NCBI GenBank assembly: GCA_934401725.1
Contig: CAKRSS010000003.1
Coordinates: 1-64,000, forward strand
Length of the DNA: 64,000 nt
From: an uncultured Eubacteriales bacterium
GTDB lineage: Bacteria > Bacillota > Clostridia > Oscillospirales > CAG-272
Direction of reading: 5' to 3'
A model generated the notes under the pieces. It did not search any database. It had not been told where the DNA came from and was given only the letters and a program-made list of their open reading frames with translations. Positions 16,866 through 24,925 of this stretch are shown piece after piece (position 1 is the stretch's first letter; each line of letters opens with the position of its first letter). A program made the position numbers and the translations under genes.

Positions 16866-16958
16866 GCATTACGGGACAGTACGCCAACGGCGCACTCGTC
16901 ATCGCAGCATTGCACAGTGAGACCCGCAGCGTCCAAATGCTCGCATAAAATATCCCTC

Positions 16959-16988
16959 TATGCCCCATACTAAGCAGTATGGGGCATA
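16959..16988. terminator. Bidirectional hairpin terminator after the AraC gene
   Basis: Arms TATGCCCCATAC and GTATGGGGCATA flank the loop TAAGCA. They are bordered by A-rich and T-rich tracts (AAAATAT on the left, ATTTTAT on the right). Its position right before the sugar transferase argues against that gene starting in this palindrome. Confidence 0.78.
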
Positions 16989-17055
16989 TTTTATAGTTCA
17001 AGCGCGCAATGCGCGGTGGAGCCCTATTTCAACGTGGGGGATTATTCACGTGAAC

Positions 17056-17931
17056 ATGCAGGATATAAAGTCCGTCGGTGCCGCTTATCGCGGCGTGCCG
17101 AAGCGGCTGTTGGATATAATAATTTCACTTTTTGCCATAGCTCTGACCGCGCTGCCCATGCTCGTCTGCGCGCTGGCGGTCTATGCCGAGAGCGGCGGGC
17201 CCGTGATATTCCGCCAGTGGCGCATGGGAACGGACAGGCGGCCGTTTATCTGCTTCAAATTCCGCACCATGACAAACGACGCGCCGCACAGCTGCGCGAC
17301 AGCCGAGCTGCACTCGCCCGAGCGCTACATCACGCGGGTCGGTGCCGTCCTCCGCGCGACGAGCCTCGACGAGCTGCCGCAGCTGTTCAACGTGCTGCGC
17401 GGGGACATGAGTCTGATCGGGCCGCGCCCCGTCATATGTGAGGAAAGCGAGCTTATCGGACTGCGCGCCAGTCTCGGCGTCTACAACATACGCCCCGGCA
17501 TGACGGGACTCGCGCAGGTGCGCGGCCGCGACTCGGTCTCGATACGGCGCAAGGCGGCGTATGACGCGCAGTATATGGAGCACATGTCGCTCTCGCTCGA
17601 CGCGCGGCTGCTCTGGCGGACGCTGATAAATGTTGTAAACCGAAGCGACATCCGCGATGGGGCAGTCGACGCGGGCAGCGTAGGAGACACAGAGCGCGCC
17701 GAAAGCGCCGGGGGTTCCGGAAATATCGGAAATGCGGAGGATGCCGGGGATTCCGGAAGCATCGGAAACGCGGAGAATGCCGGAGAGGCCGGAAGCATCG
17801 GAAACGCGGAGAATGCCGGGGAGGCCGGAAGCATCGGAAACGCGGAGAATGCCGGGGAGGCCGGAAGCGCAGGCAGCACCGAAAACGCAAACGGCACCGG
17901 GAACACAGACGGCGGGACGGTTCATGGATAA
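17056..17931 (+). CDS. Bacterial sugar transferase (polyprenol-phosphate glycosyl-1-phosphate transferase)
   Basis: About 291 residues from the ATG at 17056; a GTG at 17050, better spaced from GTGGGGGA, is an equally good start. The initiating-transferase family text is complete: [17 protein letters not shown] (membrane helix), [30 protein letters not shown] and [14 protein letters not shown]. The enzyme loads the first sugar phosphate on undecaprenyl phosphate for a surface polysaccharide. After residue about 215 the protein ends in an odd tail of Ala/Gly/Asn/Glu 12-residue repeats that is not part of the enzyme fold. The stop overlaps the flippase start by 8 bases. Confidence 0.9.
   Translation: MQDIKSVGAAYRGVPKRLLDIIISLFAIALTALPMLVCALAVYAESGGPVIFRQWRMGTDRRPFICFKFRTMTNDAPHSCATAELHSPERYITRVGAVLRATSLDELPQLFNVLRGDMSLIGPRPVICEESELIGLRASLGVYNIRPGMTGLAQVRGRDSVSIRRKAAYDAQYMEHMSLSLDARLLWRTLINVVNRSDIRDGAVDAGSVGDTERAESAGGSGNIGNAEDAGDSGSIGNAENAGEAGSIGNAENAGEAGSIGNAENAGEAGSAGSTENANGTGNTDGGTVHG
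17713..17856 (+). repeat. 36-bp in-frame tandem repeat (4 units plus a partial)
   Basis: Four 36-base units (17713, 17749, 17785, 17821) encode the 12-residue motif [12 protein letters not shown] and near variants at the end of the sugar transferase. Units 3 and 4 are identical, which suggests recent copy-number change. The +1 frame is also free of stops across the array. Confidence 0.9.
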
Positions 17932-19300
17932 GCGGGCGGTGGCACGTTCGGCGGCTGTCGCCGTCGTCTCACAGGGCGTAACGACTGCCGTCAGCGCGCT
18001 GACGGTTCTGCTGCTCGCCGGACGGCTTGACGAGGTACAATACGGGCTGTGGCAATTCTTTTTGCTGATTGGCGGCTATTCGGGGCTGTTCCATCTCGGG
18101 CTGTGCGACGGCGTCTACCTAGCCTGCGGCGGCAGCGACTACACGTCGCTCGATCTGCCGCGTCTCGGCACGCTGCTGCGCGGCATGACGGCCATACAGC
18201 TCGCCGCTGCGGCAGCTCTCTCCGCCCTCTCGGCGCTGACGCTTGACGGCGGGCGCATGTGGGCGGTCATTCTGGCGCTCATTTACATGCCGCTGTTCAA
18301 CGCGGGCGCTTATCTCGGCAATCTCGCGCAGGCAACGGGGCACTGCACTCGCTATTCCGTCTCGGTCATGCTCGACCGGGTCTGCTTTGCCGCGGGGACG
18401 GCGACGGCGGCGCTCGGCGGCGTCACCGACTTTCGGGTGTACGCCGGAATATGCATTTTCTCGCGGCTTGTCTCGGCGGCGTTTCTTGCGTTCACCGAGC
18501 GGCGCGTCGTGACGGCACCGTACTGCCGCGTAGACGGGCTCGGACGTGAGCTGCGTCCGGGCGCGCGGCTGCTTGTAGCCAACCTTGCCGGACAGCTCTG
18601 GGCGTCGGCTCCGCGATGGACGATACTCTGGCGCATGGGCGATGCGGAGCTGGGGCGCGTGTCGCTGCTTATCACGCTTTCCGGAATGCTGACGCAGGTG
18701 GCGTCACAGCTGGCGATGGTGCTGTTCCCTGCCCTTCGGCGCGAGGACGGCGCTGCCCGCGCGCGACTGATCGGCAGGCTCGGCGGCACGATACGGCTCG
18801 CGCTGCCGGCGGTGCTGTTGTTTCTGCGGCCGCTCGGCTGGCTTATCGGGCTGATTCTGCCGCGATACGCACCCGACTCCTACCTTCTCGCCGCACTGCT
18901 TCCCGCCGGAATTCTCGACGCGCACACGCAGCTGGTCAGTCTGACCGAGATGAAGGTGGCGCGCCGCGAGGGGCGCATGATGGTGCTCGAGCTCGCATGC
19001 GGCGGACTCGGACTTGCGCTCTGTCTCGGCGCGGCGGCGCTCGGAGGGGATCGCCTTACGGTGCTGCTTTTTGCCGCGCTCTGCGCGGCGGTGCGCTGCG
19101 TCGCGGCGACGGCCTGCACCGAGTCCGCCGGGCGCACAGCCGAAACCGTGCGCGCGGCGGCGTTCGCGCTCGTCTGCATCGTCTCAATCCCACTGAATCT
19201 TTACGTCGGAACGTGGTGCTTCGCCGCGCTATACGCGCTCTACCTGTCGCTCACGCTCATCCTGCGCCGCGCGCGGCGCGCGCTGGGAGCGGAGGTGTAG
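17924..19300 (+). CDS. Polysaccharide flippase-like membrane protein (MOP superfamily)
   Basis: I start it at the ATG at 17924 ([18 protein letters not shown], 458 residues), which overlaps the transferase stop by 8 bases. Upstream in-frame sequence is only the repeat array read in another frame. About 12-14 hydrophobic segments are seen, with the N-terminal pattern VSALTVLLLAGRLDEVQYGLWQFF of Wzx-like exporters. It would flip lipid-linked sugar units across the membrane. With only one transferase beside it, the rest of the polysaccharide machinery is elsewhere. Confidence 0.82.
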   Translation: MDKRAVARSAAVAVVSQGVTTAVSALTVLLLAGRLDEVQYGLWQFFLLIGGYSGLFHLGLCDGVYLACGGSDYTSLDLPRLGTLLRGMTAIQLAAAAALSALSALTLDGGRMWAVILALIYMPLFNAGAYLGNLAQATGHCTRYSVSVMLDRVCFAAGTATAALGGVTDFRVYAGICIFSRLVSAAFLAFTERRVVTAPYCRVDGLGRELRPGARLLVANLAGQLWASAPRWTILWRMGDAELGRVSLLITLSGMLTQVASQLAMVLFPALRREDGAARARLIGRLGGTIRLALPAVLLFLRPLGWLIGLILPRYAPDSYLLAALLPAGILDAHTQLVSLTEMKVARREGRMMVLELACGGLGLALCLGAAALGGDRLTVLLFAALCAAVRCVAATACTESAGRTAETVRAAAFALVCIVSIPLNLYVGTWCFAALYALYLSLTLILRRARRALGAEV

Positions 19301-19324
19301 CGGACGGGAACACGCGCGCCCACC

Positions 19325-19490
19325 ACCGCAGCGTGCATAAAACCCACATGGCAAAACCACCGCCGGAATCATGGGTGCACACAGCAAAGCAGAAACCGCC
19401 GCAGAAATCATGGACGCCCGCGCGGCAAAGCCACCGCTGGAATCACATACGCCCGCGCGGCAAAAGCCGCCGACGGAACCGGCGTCTCCA
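19325..19490. repeat. Degenerate ~43-bp tandem repeats
   Basis: Between the flippase and the terminator several imperfect copies of a motif like CGCGCGGCAAAGCCACCGC followed by GGAATCA and ACGCCCG occur (clearest near 19420-19475). No convincing gene covers them; nothing else is seen in this stretch. Confidence 0.55.
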
Positions 19491-19500
19491 CAAAAAACTC

Positions 19501-19537
19501 ACCGCCGGGAGCACAGATCTGTGCTCCCGGCGGTTTT
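19501..19537. terminator. Perfect 17-bp-arm terminator between convergent genes
   Basis: A 34-base perfect palindrome (arms start ACCGCCGGGAGC) is followed by TTTT on the plus strand and by a T-rich run on the minus strand. It should end both the flippase and the sigma-factor transcripts. Confidence 0.85.
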
Positions 19538-19574
19538 GCCTGAACTTTACGCTATCGTGACCGCTCTCGTAAAA

Positions 19575-21218
19575 TCACGTTTTTTTCGGCCAGTATACCA
19601 TGACGACGGGCGGGCAGCAGTAATCTACGCCCTTCATGTGAAGCCCCTTTTCGTACGCCTCGCGGACGACGGCCATTACAAAATACATTGTCGCGTCTGT
19701 GTACCTGAACAGCTCTGGGACGGAGGTAAGATGCTTCGGAAGCGGCGTTTTCATAGCGCTGATAAAGGCCGAAAACTCGTTGCCGACGGCTGCCTGCAAC
19801 TCCGCGACTGCCTCCCACACGGCCGTGCAGACCTCGTCGTAATCCGCTTTTTTCAGAACCGGAATGGCCACGCCGAGTCCGCTCGGCGTGCTCCGCAGCA
19901 TTCCGAACCTCTCGAGCTTCGGGATGTAGGCGGTGAATTCGTTCGGAATCTCCGAGCTTTCCGGCGCCACGCCGGTGTAAACACCCCAGAGCAGTGCGAT
20001 AATGTGCTTAAAATACAGCTTGTACGCGCCGCCGTAGCGGCAGGGACAGTCCCAGAGCGTGGTGTCGAACTCACAAAGCCGCACGCGCCGCTTGCCTCCG
20101 TCGACAAACGCCTCGGACGTGCGGCAGCCGCCCCACACGGCGTACTCCGCCGCCTCATCATATCCGCGCGAATCGTAACCGGCGTCAAACGCGGTCGCCT
20201 GCGCAATCCAGCTCCCGCCGTCCCTGCGCGCCGGGAACTTCGGCGAGCCTCCTCTGCCGGTCACGGAATGCTTGAAGTCCTGAAGCGCCATCATAACGGC
20301 GAATCTGTCAAGCTCTGTCCGCTCGCGCTCGCCGAGCTCCGTCACGAAGGGCATTTTTGCTATGCGCTCTGACATTCCCCCGACAATGCCCCATATGACC
20401 TCAAAATGCCGGTGCACGAAGTCGAGCTGCGGGCGGAAGCGCTCGAGCGCCGTCTGCGGTTTTGTGATAATGAAGTCGGTGTACACCCGCCCGCTGTCCG
20501 TCCGCACCATAAGCTCGCCGTCGACCAGCTTTTCTATTATCGGCTCGATGTAGGCTGCCGGGATGCCTATCGCCCGCGAAAGCTCGCTGACGCTCACCGG
20601 CTTATCGTAAGCAAGTATCAAAAGATTCTGCGCGATCAGATCATCCTCGACAAGCGAGGTCGGCTCGTAATTTCTGCCGTCCCTGCCGCCCCAGGCCAGA
20701 TTCAGCCTTCCCGGAATATAATTTTCTCTCGGTTCCATAGTTTCAAGTCCTTTCTTCACCTGATCCCGGCCTGCGTACAGCCTGCTCTTGACAGTGCCCT
20801 CGGGTATGCCGAGCCCCTCCGATATTTCGGCAACACTCTGCGCGCCGAAGTAATACCGCACCATGACCTCCCGCGTGATGTACGCCAGATGGTTCAGCTC
20901 CCTGCGCACCCTCGCCGCCTCCTCGGACGCGGCGTACTCCTCCTCGTCCGAGGCCGACGAAAGCAAATCCGACACGTCGTCGAGGTTCACCGTGACAGGC
21001 GCGCGGTATTTGCGCCGCAGGCTGTCGTTGTACTTGTGGAGGAGCGTGTTCGAGAGCCACGTTTTCGGATGTGCGATGACGCCGCCCTTATGCAGGCAGG
21101 CAAAGGCCGCGAGCATGGTTTCGCCGACAAGATCCTCTGCGTCCGTCTGCGAGCCGCATTTCGACACCGCAAGCCGCATCAGGTAATCGTAATATTGAAT
21201 TATTTCGTCTTTGTTCAT
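19575..21218 (-). CDS. ECF-type RNA polymerase sigma factor with a large C-terminal domain
   Basis: 547 residues, far longer than ordinary ECF factors (about 160-200). Region 2 lies near residues 5-70 (TDAEDLVGETMLAAF, then PKTWLSNTLLHKYNDSLRR). Region 4 lies at about 105-158 (AEISEGLGIPEGTVKSRLY). Residues 160-190 link to a possible winged helix (VSVSELSRAIGIPAAYIEPI, 208-227), followed by about 300 residues rich in Trp, Cys and Tyr (YAVWGGCR, LWDCPCRYGGAYKLYFKHI). The extension probably senses a signal or acts as a built-in anti-sigma. No anti-sigma gene is adjacent. The sigma part is clear; the extension is unrecognised. Confidence 0.85.
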   Translation of the reverse strand: MNKDEIIQYYDYLMRLAVSKCGSQTDAEDLVGETMLAAFACLHKGGVIAHPKTWLSNTLLHKYNDSLRRKYRAPVTVNLDDVSDLLSSASDEEEYAASEEAARVRRELNHLAYITREVMVRYYFGAQSVAEISEGLGIPEGTVKSRLYAGRDQVKKGLETMEPRENYIPGRLNLAWGGRDGRNYEPTSLVEDDLIAQNLLILAYDKPVSVSELSRAIGIPAAYIEPIIEKLVDGELMVRTDSGRVYTDFIITKPQTALERFRPQLDFVHRHFEVIWGIVGGMSERIAKMPFVTELGERERTELDRFAVMMALQDFKHSVTGRGGSPKFPARRDGGSWIAQATAFDAGYDSRGYDEAAEYAVWGGCRTSEAFVDGGKRRVRLCEFDTTLWDCPCRYGGAYKLYFKHIIALLWGVYTGVAPESSEIPNEFTAYIPKLERFGMLRSTPSGLGVAIPVLKKADYDEVCTAVWEAVAELQAAVGNEFSAFISAMKTPLPKHLTSVPELFRYTDATMYFVMAVVREAYEKGLHMKGVDYCCPPVVMVYWPKKT

Positions 21219-21306
21219 GTTTGCCTGCTTTCCGGAATGCTTTTAAACGTTCACATGTATAGTCGCCGTAATCTGACTTCGGTTCGGACTCTGGTCTGCT
21301 TTTTTT

Positions 21307-21338
21307 AAAAAAACGCCGCGGAGATAATCTCCGCGGCG
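21307..21338 (-). terminator. Rho-independent terminator after the acyltransferase-like gene
   Basis: On the minus strand, a 25-base near-palindrome with arms CGCCGCGGAGAT is followed by seven T residues. It lies 28 bases past the stop at 21366 and close to the start region of the sigma-factor gene. Confidence 0.9.
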
Positions 21339-21365
21339 CATGGCAGCTATGCGGCGCTGCCGAAT

Positions 21366-22493
21366 TCAGTCTATATCCTCGAACACCTGCTCGGGCGGCG
21401 TTTCGAGAAGATTGGGGTTCTCGACGAACCGCTTGAACATCTTGAAGGCGGAGGCGTAGTAATAGCCGTCGCAGATGCGCTCGTCGGTCACGGCCTTGAG
21501 GTCGATATACTTGCGCTTGAAGACGTTGCCTTCAGAGTCCAGTTCGTTGACGGTGCGCTTTGCGCCGTACGCGAGAAAGACGGGAAGGTTGCCGAAGTCG
21601 TAGATGTGGTGGTAGATCGGCTTGATGCCGAGCGAGCCCATGCTCGTGATTATCATCGATCCGTGGAAGGGGCTGAGCTTGAGGAATGTGCGCGGCAGCA
21701 GGTCAAAATAATCGAGGAAGAACAGCAGCTTGACCGTCCAGCGCAAAAACAGGCCGGGGATGTAGAGCAGCGCGCGGTTGAGCTTGTCGAAGGAGTTGGT
21801 CTCGCCGGCGTGGTTGTTCGCCTGAACCGCCGAGTTGAACTTTTCGTAGACCTCGTCGATGGTGTCGGTCGGCTCGAACACCACCTTTATGCAGGTGTCG
21901 GGCGAGTCGACGGACATGGTGCGCTTGACGACCATAACCACGGATATTTCGTTTCTGGCGTAAATTTTCTGCCCGCTGACAAAGCGGTTTATCGCTGGGC
22001 GCTGTGAGATGGTGCGCACGTAGGCCGCAAGTATGACGTGCAGCATACCAAAGTGCATCTTGCCCTCCTTGACCTTGCGGCGGCAGAAGGCGTCCGCCTT
22101 GCCGATACTGAAGCTGTCGGCGAAGGTGTTGCAGGCGTCCGAGCGGCGGGCCATGATGTAGGGCATGATCTTGGTCATCGCCTGAACGGTGCGGACCTTG
22201 TGCCCCTCGCGGCGGTCGCCGAAGCGGCGCTTTTTCTTTTTGGACTTTTCGGCAGTCCCGGCCGTCCCGGTGTTTTCGGACGTTGCGGTGTCTCCGGCCG
22301 CCTCTGACGTTCCGGGTGCTGCGGCTTTTTCCGACGTTTCGGATGTCGCGGCGTTCTCGGGCTTCCCGGTCTCGGGCGCAGCTACGGCAGTGTCTGCTGT
22401 GGCGGTGCCCGCAGCCGCGTTCACGGATTCCTCCACGACCGTAACGCCTGCGGCTTCGTTGAGAGCCACCGACTCTCGAGTGTTCTCTTTCAT
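21366..22493 (-). CDS. 2-oxoacid dehydrogenase acyltransferase-like protein lacking the catalytic His
   Basis: 375 residues. Residues 1-80 are low-complexity Ala/Glu/Thr, followed by a Lys/Arg patch (KSKKKKRRFGDRR). From about 100 on it resembles the CoA-dependent acyltransferase fold of E2 proteins (HGSMIITSMGSLGIKPIYHH and TDERICDGYYYA). The usual DHRxxDG catalytic motif reads DERICDG at residues 337-343, so the active-site His is Glu. There are no lipoyl or E1/E3-binding domains, so it is not a pyruvate dehydrogenase part. A hydrophobic stretch at 244-262 suggests membrane contact. Function unknown. AGGAG lies 9 bases before the ATG. Confidence 0.7.
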   Translation of the reverse strand: MKENTRESVALNEAAGVTVVEESVNAAAGTATADTAVAAPETGKPENAATSETSEKAAAPGTSEAAGDTATSENTGTAGTAEKSKKKKRRFGDRREGHKVRTVQAMTKIMPYIMARRSDACNTFADSFSIGKADAFCRRKVKEGKMHFGMLHVILAAYVRTISQRPAINRFVSGQKIYARNEISVVMVVKRTMSVDSPDTCIKVVFEPTDTIDEVYEKFNSAVQANNHAGETNSFDKLNRALLYIPGLFLRWTVKLLFFLDYFDLLPRTFLKLSPFHGSMIITSMGSLGIKPIYHHIYDFGNLPVFLAYGAKRTVNELDSEGNVFKRKYIDLKAVTDERICDGYYYASAFKMFKRFVENPNLLETPPEQVFEDID

Positions 22494-22818
22494 GTGAGTG
22501 TACTCCTGATATATATTTTATCACGTGCACGTGTGCCGGGGTCGTCGGGTCTGCGGGCTTGCGCAAAAGTGAGCTTTGTGCTCCACAACCGCCGGGGGCG
22601 GCATGTCGGAGGGGGGCCATAGGCCGCGTCCGTAATAGTGCGCAGTCGTGCGGGGGCACGCGTGTCGTCGATATTCTGACTTATCATGATACATTTTTAG
22701 GTTGTCCGTTAATTTTAACACAAATTCTGCGAAAATGCAATACAAAAGTATCCGATATATTTAATATTAATGAATAATTACGCCCGCGGGACGCCATAAT
22801 TCTCACGGAGGTGAGCAG
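22494..22818. other. Intergenic gap between divergent genes
   Basis: 325 bases with no supportable gene. The left two thirds are GC-rich; the right third (22680-22790) is AT-rich and probably holds promoters for both flanking genes, though no consensus pair is clear. A GGAGGTGAG site at 22807-22815 belongs to the downstream gene. Confidence 0.5.
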
Positions 22819-23373
22819 GTGACGCATTTTGATTCAAAACAGATATTTGCAATTCCGAACATTCTGGGCTACTACCGCATATTGCTGATTCCCGAGTTTG
22901 TTTGGCTTTATATCGGCGGGCAGTACGGCTTTGCGCTGGCCGTGCTTTGTCTTTCCGCCGTCTCGGACTTTCTGGACGGACGCGCGGCGCGCGCGCTCGG
23001 TCAGATAACGCCGCTCGGGCGCGTCGTCGACCCGCTGGCGGACAAGCTGACGCAGCTGGCCGTCATCGGCTGTCTGACGTGGCATCGCGGCGATATGATA
23101 TTCATATTCATTCTGCTCATCATCAAGGAGGCGGGCGCGGGACTCGCCGGGCTGATTCTGCTCGGACACGGCGGCATGCCCTTCGACTCGCGCTGGTACG
23201 GCAAGGTCTCGACCGCCGGGCTGTATCTTCTCTGCACGCTGCTTCTCTGGAACGTCCTCCCCGCCGCCGTCGAGACGGTGCTCATCTGGCTGCAGTTCGG
23301 CATCACCGCCGCCGCGCTCGTTCTCTACTCGGGCGAGTTCGCGCGCAGGCTGTCCGCCGTGCGCGAGCGGTGA
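22819..23373 (+). CDS. CDP-alcohol phosphatidyltransferase family protein (PgsA-like)
   Basis: 184 residues from a GTG at 22819 with GGAGG 8 bases upstream. The family signature is intact: SDFLDGRAAR followed by GQITPLGRVVDPLADK, giving the D-x2-D-G-x2-A-R-x8-9-G-x3-D-x3-D metal and CDP site. Five hydrophobic segments are seen. The likely reaction joins CDP-diacylglycerol with glycerol-3-phosphate or another alcohol in membrane lipid synthesis. Which alcohol is used cannot be told. Confidence 0.9.
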   Translation: MTHFDSKQIFAIPNILGYYRILLIPEFVWLYIGGQYGFALAVLCLSAVSDFLDGRAARALGQITPLGRVVDPLADKLTQLAVIGCLTWHRGDMIFIFILLIIKEAGAGLAGLILLGHGGMPFDSRWYGKVSTAGLYLLCTLLLWNVLPAAVETVLIWLQFGITAAALVLYSGEFARRLSAVRER

Positions 23374-23385
23374 CAAAACGGTGGC

Positions 23386-23493
23386 TCTTGGGGCGCTGCC
23401 CCAAACCCTGCACGGAGCTCTTGGGGCGCTGCCCCAAACCCCGCTTAGGGGGCTTTTTGAAAAAAGCCCCCTAAGAACCCGCAAAAACTTTCG
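23386..23493 (-). repeat. Palindromic intergenic repeat, copy A (plus a half copy)
   Basis: A half copy (the GGGGCGCTGCCCC hairpin only) at 23386-23409 is followed by a full copy at about 23414-23493. The full copy has hairpin GGGGCGCTGCCCC, then a long stem at 23444-23475 (CTTAGGGGGC arms, loop TTTTTGAAAAAA), then GCAAAAACTTT. Orientation is reversed relative to copies B-E. Confidence 0.85.
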
Positions 23494-23721
23494 GGAATGG
23501 GGGTATTGCGGGAGTGAGGTTCGGCAAACAACAGTGAGGGCGGCAAAAAATAAAAAACAGTAAACATAAACTGAGGCTTCACCGCACCATTCCGGCGTTG
23601 CGCGTGCGGCCTTGTCCCTCTCCTCGCCGCCAACATCAAAAAAGCAGCGCCTTTCAAGACGCTGCTTTTCTCATATCTTCACGGCGACCGCCCTACTCCA
23701 CCGCTCCGCCAAACCATTTTT

Positions 23722-23800
23722 TCAAAGTTTTTGCGGAGTTCTTAGAGGAGCTTTTTTCAAAAAGCTCCTCTAAGCGGGGGTTGGGGCAGCGCCCCAAGAA
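23722..23800 (+). repeat. Palindromic intergenic repeat, copy B
   Basis: AAAGTTTTTGCGGAG, then stem 23741-23774 (CTTAGAGGAGC and complement around TTTTTCAAAA), then GCGGGGGTT and the GGGGCAGCGCCCC hairpin. Same layout as C, D and E. Confidence 0.85.
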
Positions 23801-23810
23801 CTCTGGTTTT

Positions 23811-23889
23811 TCAAAGTTTTTGCGGGGTTCTCAGGGGAGCTTTTTTCAAAAAGCTCCTCTGAGCAGGGTTTGGGGCAGCGCCCCAAGAG
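23811..23889 (+). repeat. Palindromic intergenic repeat, copy C
   Basis: Directly after copy B and in the same orientation. Stem 23830-23863 has arms CTCAGGGGAGC and GCTCCTCTGAG, with one G-U pair, followed by the GGGGCAGCGCCCC hairpin. Confidence 0.85.
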
Positions 23890-23920
23890 CTTTCGTTCCC
23901 GAAATTCTGCGGTTATCCGA

Positions 23921-24730
23921 TTATTTGAAATTCTTAATCCATCTGACCGACAGCTCTGCCCACGGCCGGACGTGCTCGACGAGCAGGTCGGGGTTGCCGC
24001 TGTACGTCTCTTCGGTCGAAAGCGAGAGGCCGTGCTTGCCCTCGGGGAAAATGTGCAGCTCGAAGGGGATGCCGTTGTCCTTGAGCTTCTGGGAGAAGGT
24101 CAGCACGTTCTGAACGTCGACGGTCGCGTCGCTGAAGGTGTGCCACATAAAGGCGGGCGGCGTCTGGGGCGTGACATGCTTCTCGAGACGGTAGCGGTCG
24201 AGCTGCTCCTCGGTCGGCGTTTTGGTGCCGCAAAGGTTGTAGAACGAGTTCTTGTGCGAGAATATCAGCACGGGATAGCACAGCACCATACCGGTCGGGC
24301 GGTTGATGTCCTCGGGGGCGTCGCCGAGCTCGGCGCGCACCTCGGGGATGTTCCAGAGCGTGCCGGTGGAGGCGGCAAGGTGTCCTCCGGCGGAGAATCC
24401 GCAGATGAAGACGTAGTTCGGGTCGATATTGTATTCCTCGGCGTGCTCGCGGATGTGCTTGATTGCAAGGCTGGCCTCGATGAGCGGCGCGTAGTTGGTT
24501 GCGCCCTCGCCGACGGTGTAGCGGAGCAAAAAGACGTTGAGTCCGGCGGCAAGATAAAATTTGACTATCGGCTCTGCTTCACGGTCGGAGAGAAAGTGGT
24601 AGCCGCCGCCGGGGCAGACTACCATCGCACGTCGGCGCGGCATCTTAAGCTCGGGCGGATCGTAGGAAACGTAGGTCGTCAGCGTTGCGCCAGGGTATTT
24701 TTCGGAAAGTTCAATCGTTTTATGAAGCAT
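23921..24730 (-). CDS. Alpha/beta hydrolase, acetylesterase-like (BD-FAE type)
   Basis: 269 residues with the oxyanion loop VVCPGGGYHFLSDREAEP, nucleophile elbow FICGFSAGGHLAAS (Ser near residue 122), acid in WHTFSDATVDV and catalytic His in EGKHGLSL. There is no signal peptide, so it is intracellular. The family removes acetyl or feruloyl groups from imported xylan-type oligosaccharides. It is monocistronic with its own promoter (TTGTAA/TACAAT, 24766-24794). Confidence 0.88.
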   Translation of the reverse strand: MLHKTIELSEKYPGATLTTYVSYDPPELKMPRRRAMVVCPGGGYHFLSDREAEPIVKFYLAAGLNVFLLRYTVGEGATNYAPLIEASLAIKHIREHAEEYNIDPNYVFICGFSAGGHLAASTGTLWNIPEVRAELGDAPEDINRPTGMVLCYPVLIFSHKNSFYNLCGTKTPTEEQLDRYRLEKHVTPQTPPAFMWHTFSDATVDVQNVLTFSQKLKDNGIPFELHIFPEGKHGLSLSTEETYSGNPDLLVEHVRPWAELSVRWIKNFK

Positions 24731-24765
24731 TGCAGTTTCACCTCGTATGTTTTTTGTTGTGTTTC

Positions 24766-24794
24766 ATTGTACCACGCACCACGCGGTTTTACAA
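24766..24794 (-). promoter_or_regulatory. Sigma-A promoter of the esterase gene
   Basis: Minus strand TTGTAA (24789-24794), 17 bases, TACAAT (24766-24771), about 36 bases before the ATG. Confidence 0.7.
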
Positions 24795-24833
24795 GGGGCT
24801 ATTTGAAGGTTTAGTGAAAATTTCAGCGGGTTG

Positions 24834-24862
24834 TTGACTTTTTGACGCCTGTATGGTATCAT
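24834..24862 (+). promoter_or_regulatory. Sigma-A promoter of the HAD gene
   Basis: TTGACT (24834-24839), 17 bases, TATCAT (24857-24862), about 64 bases before the ATG at 24926. Confidence 0.65.
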
Positions 24863-24925
24863 AATAGGGCGGTAGAGTGTAAAAAACGGACTCTACGCAC
24901 AATAGAATTCCCGAAAGGCACAGAT

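Larger units (their letters stand above)
23374..23920. other. Gene-free region of repeats and a terminator
   Basis: 547 bases with no supportable gene. It holds repeat copy A, a terminator-like hairpin at 23638-23671 (AAAAGCAGCG arms with flanking A and T runs), and repeat copies B and C next to each other. The remaining 23494-23637 stretch shows nothing clear. Confidence 0.7.

Noticed and set aside
16960..17055. Longer start for the sugar transferase
   Set aside because: The ATG at 16960 lies inside the terminator palindrome after the AraC gene; a GTG at 17050 or the ATG at 17056 fits the ribosome site.
17732..17923. Longer start for the flippase beginning in the repeat array
   Set aside because: The extra 64 residues are only the 36-bp array read in another frame; the ATG at 17924 starts the first membrane helix.
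22521..22745. Possible small minus-strand gene in the gap before the PgsA-like gene
   Set aside because: No ribosome site, composition Pro/His/Arg-rich as in random GC-rich frames, no recognisable motif.
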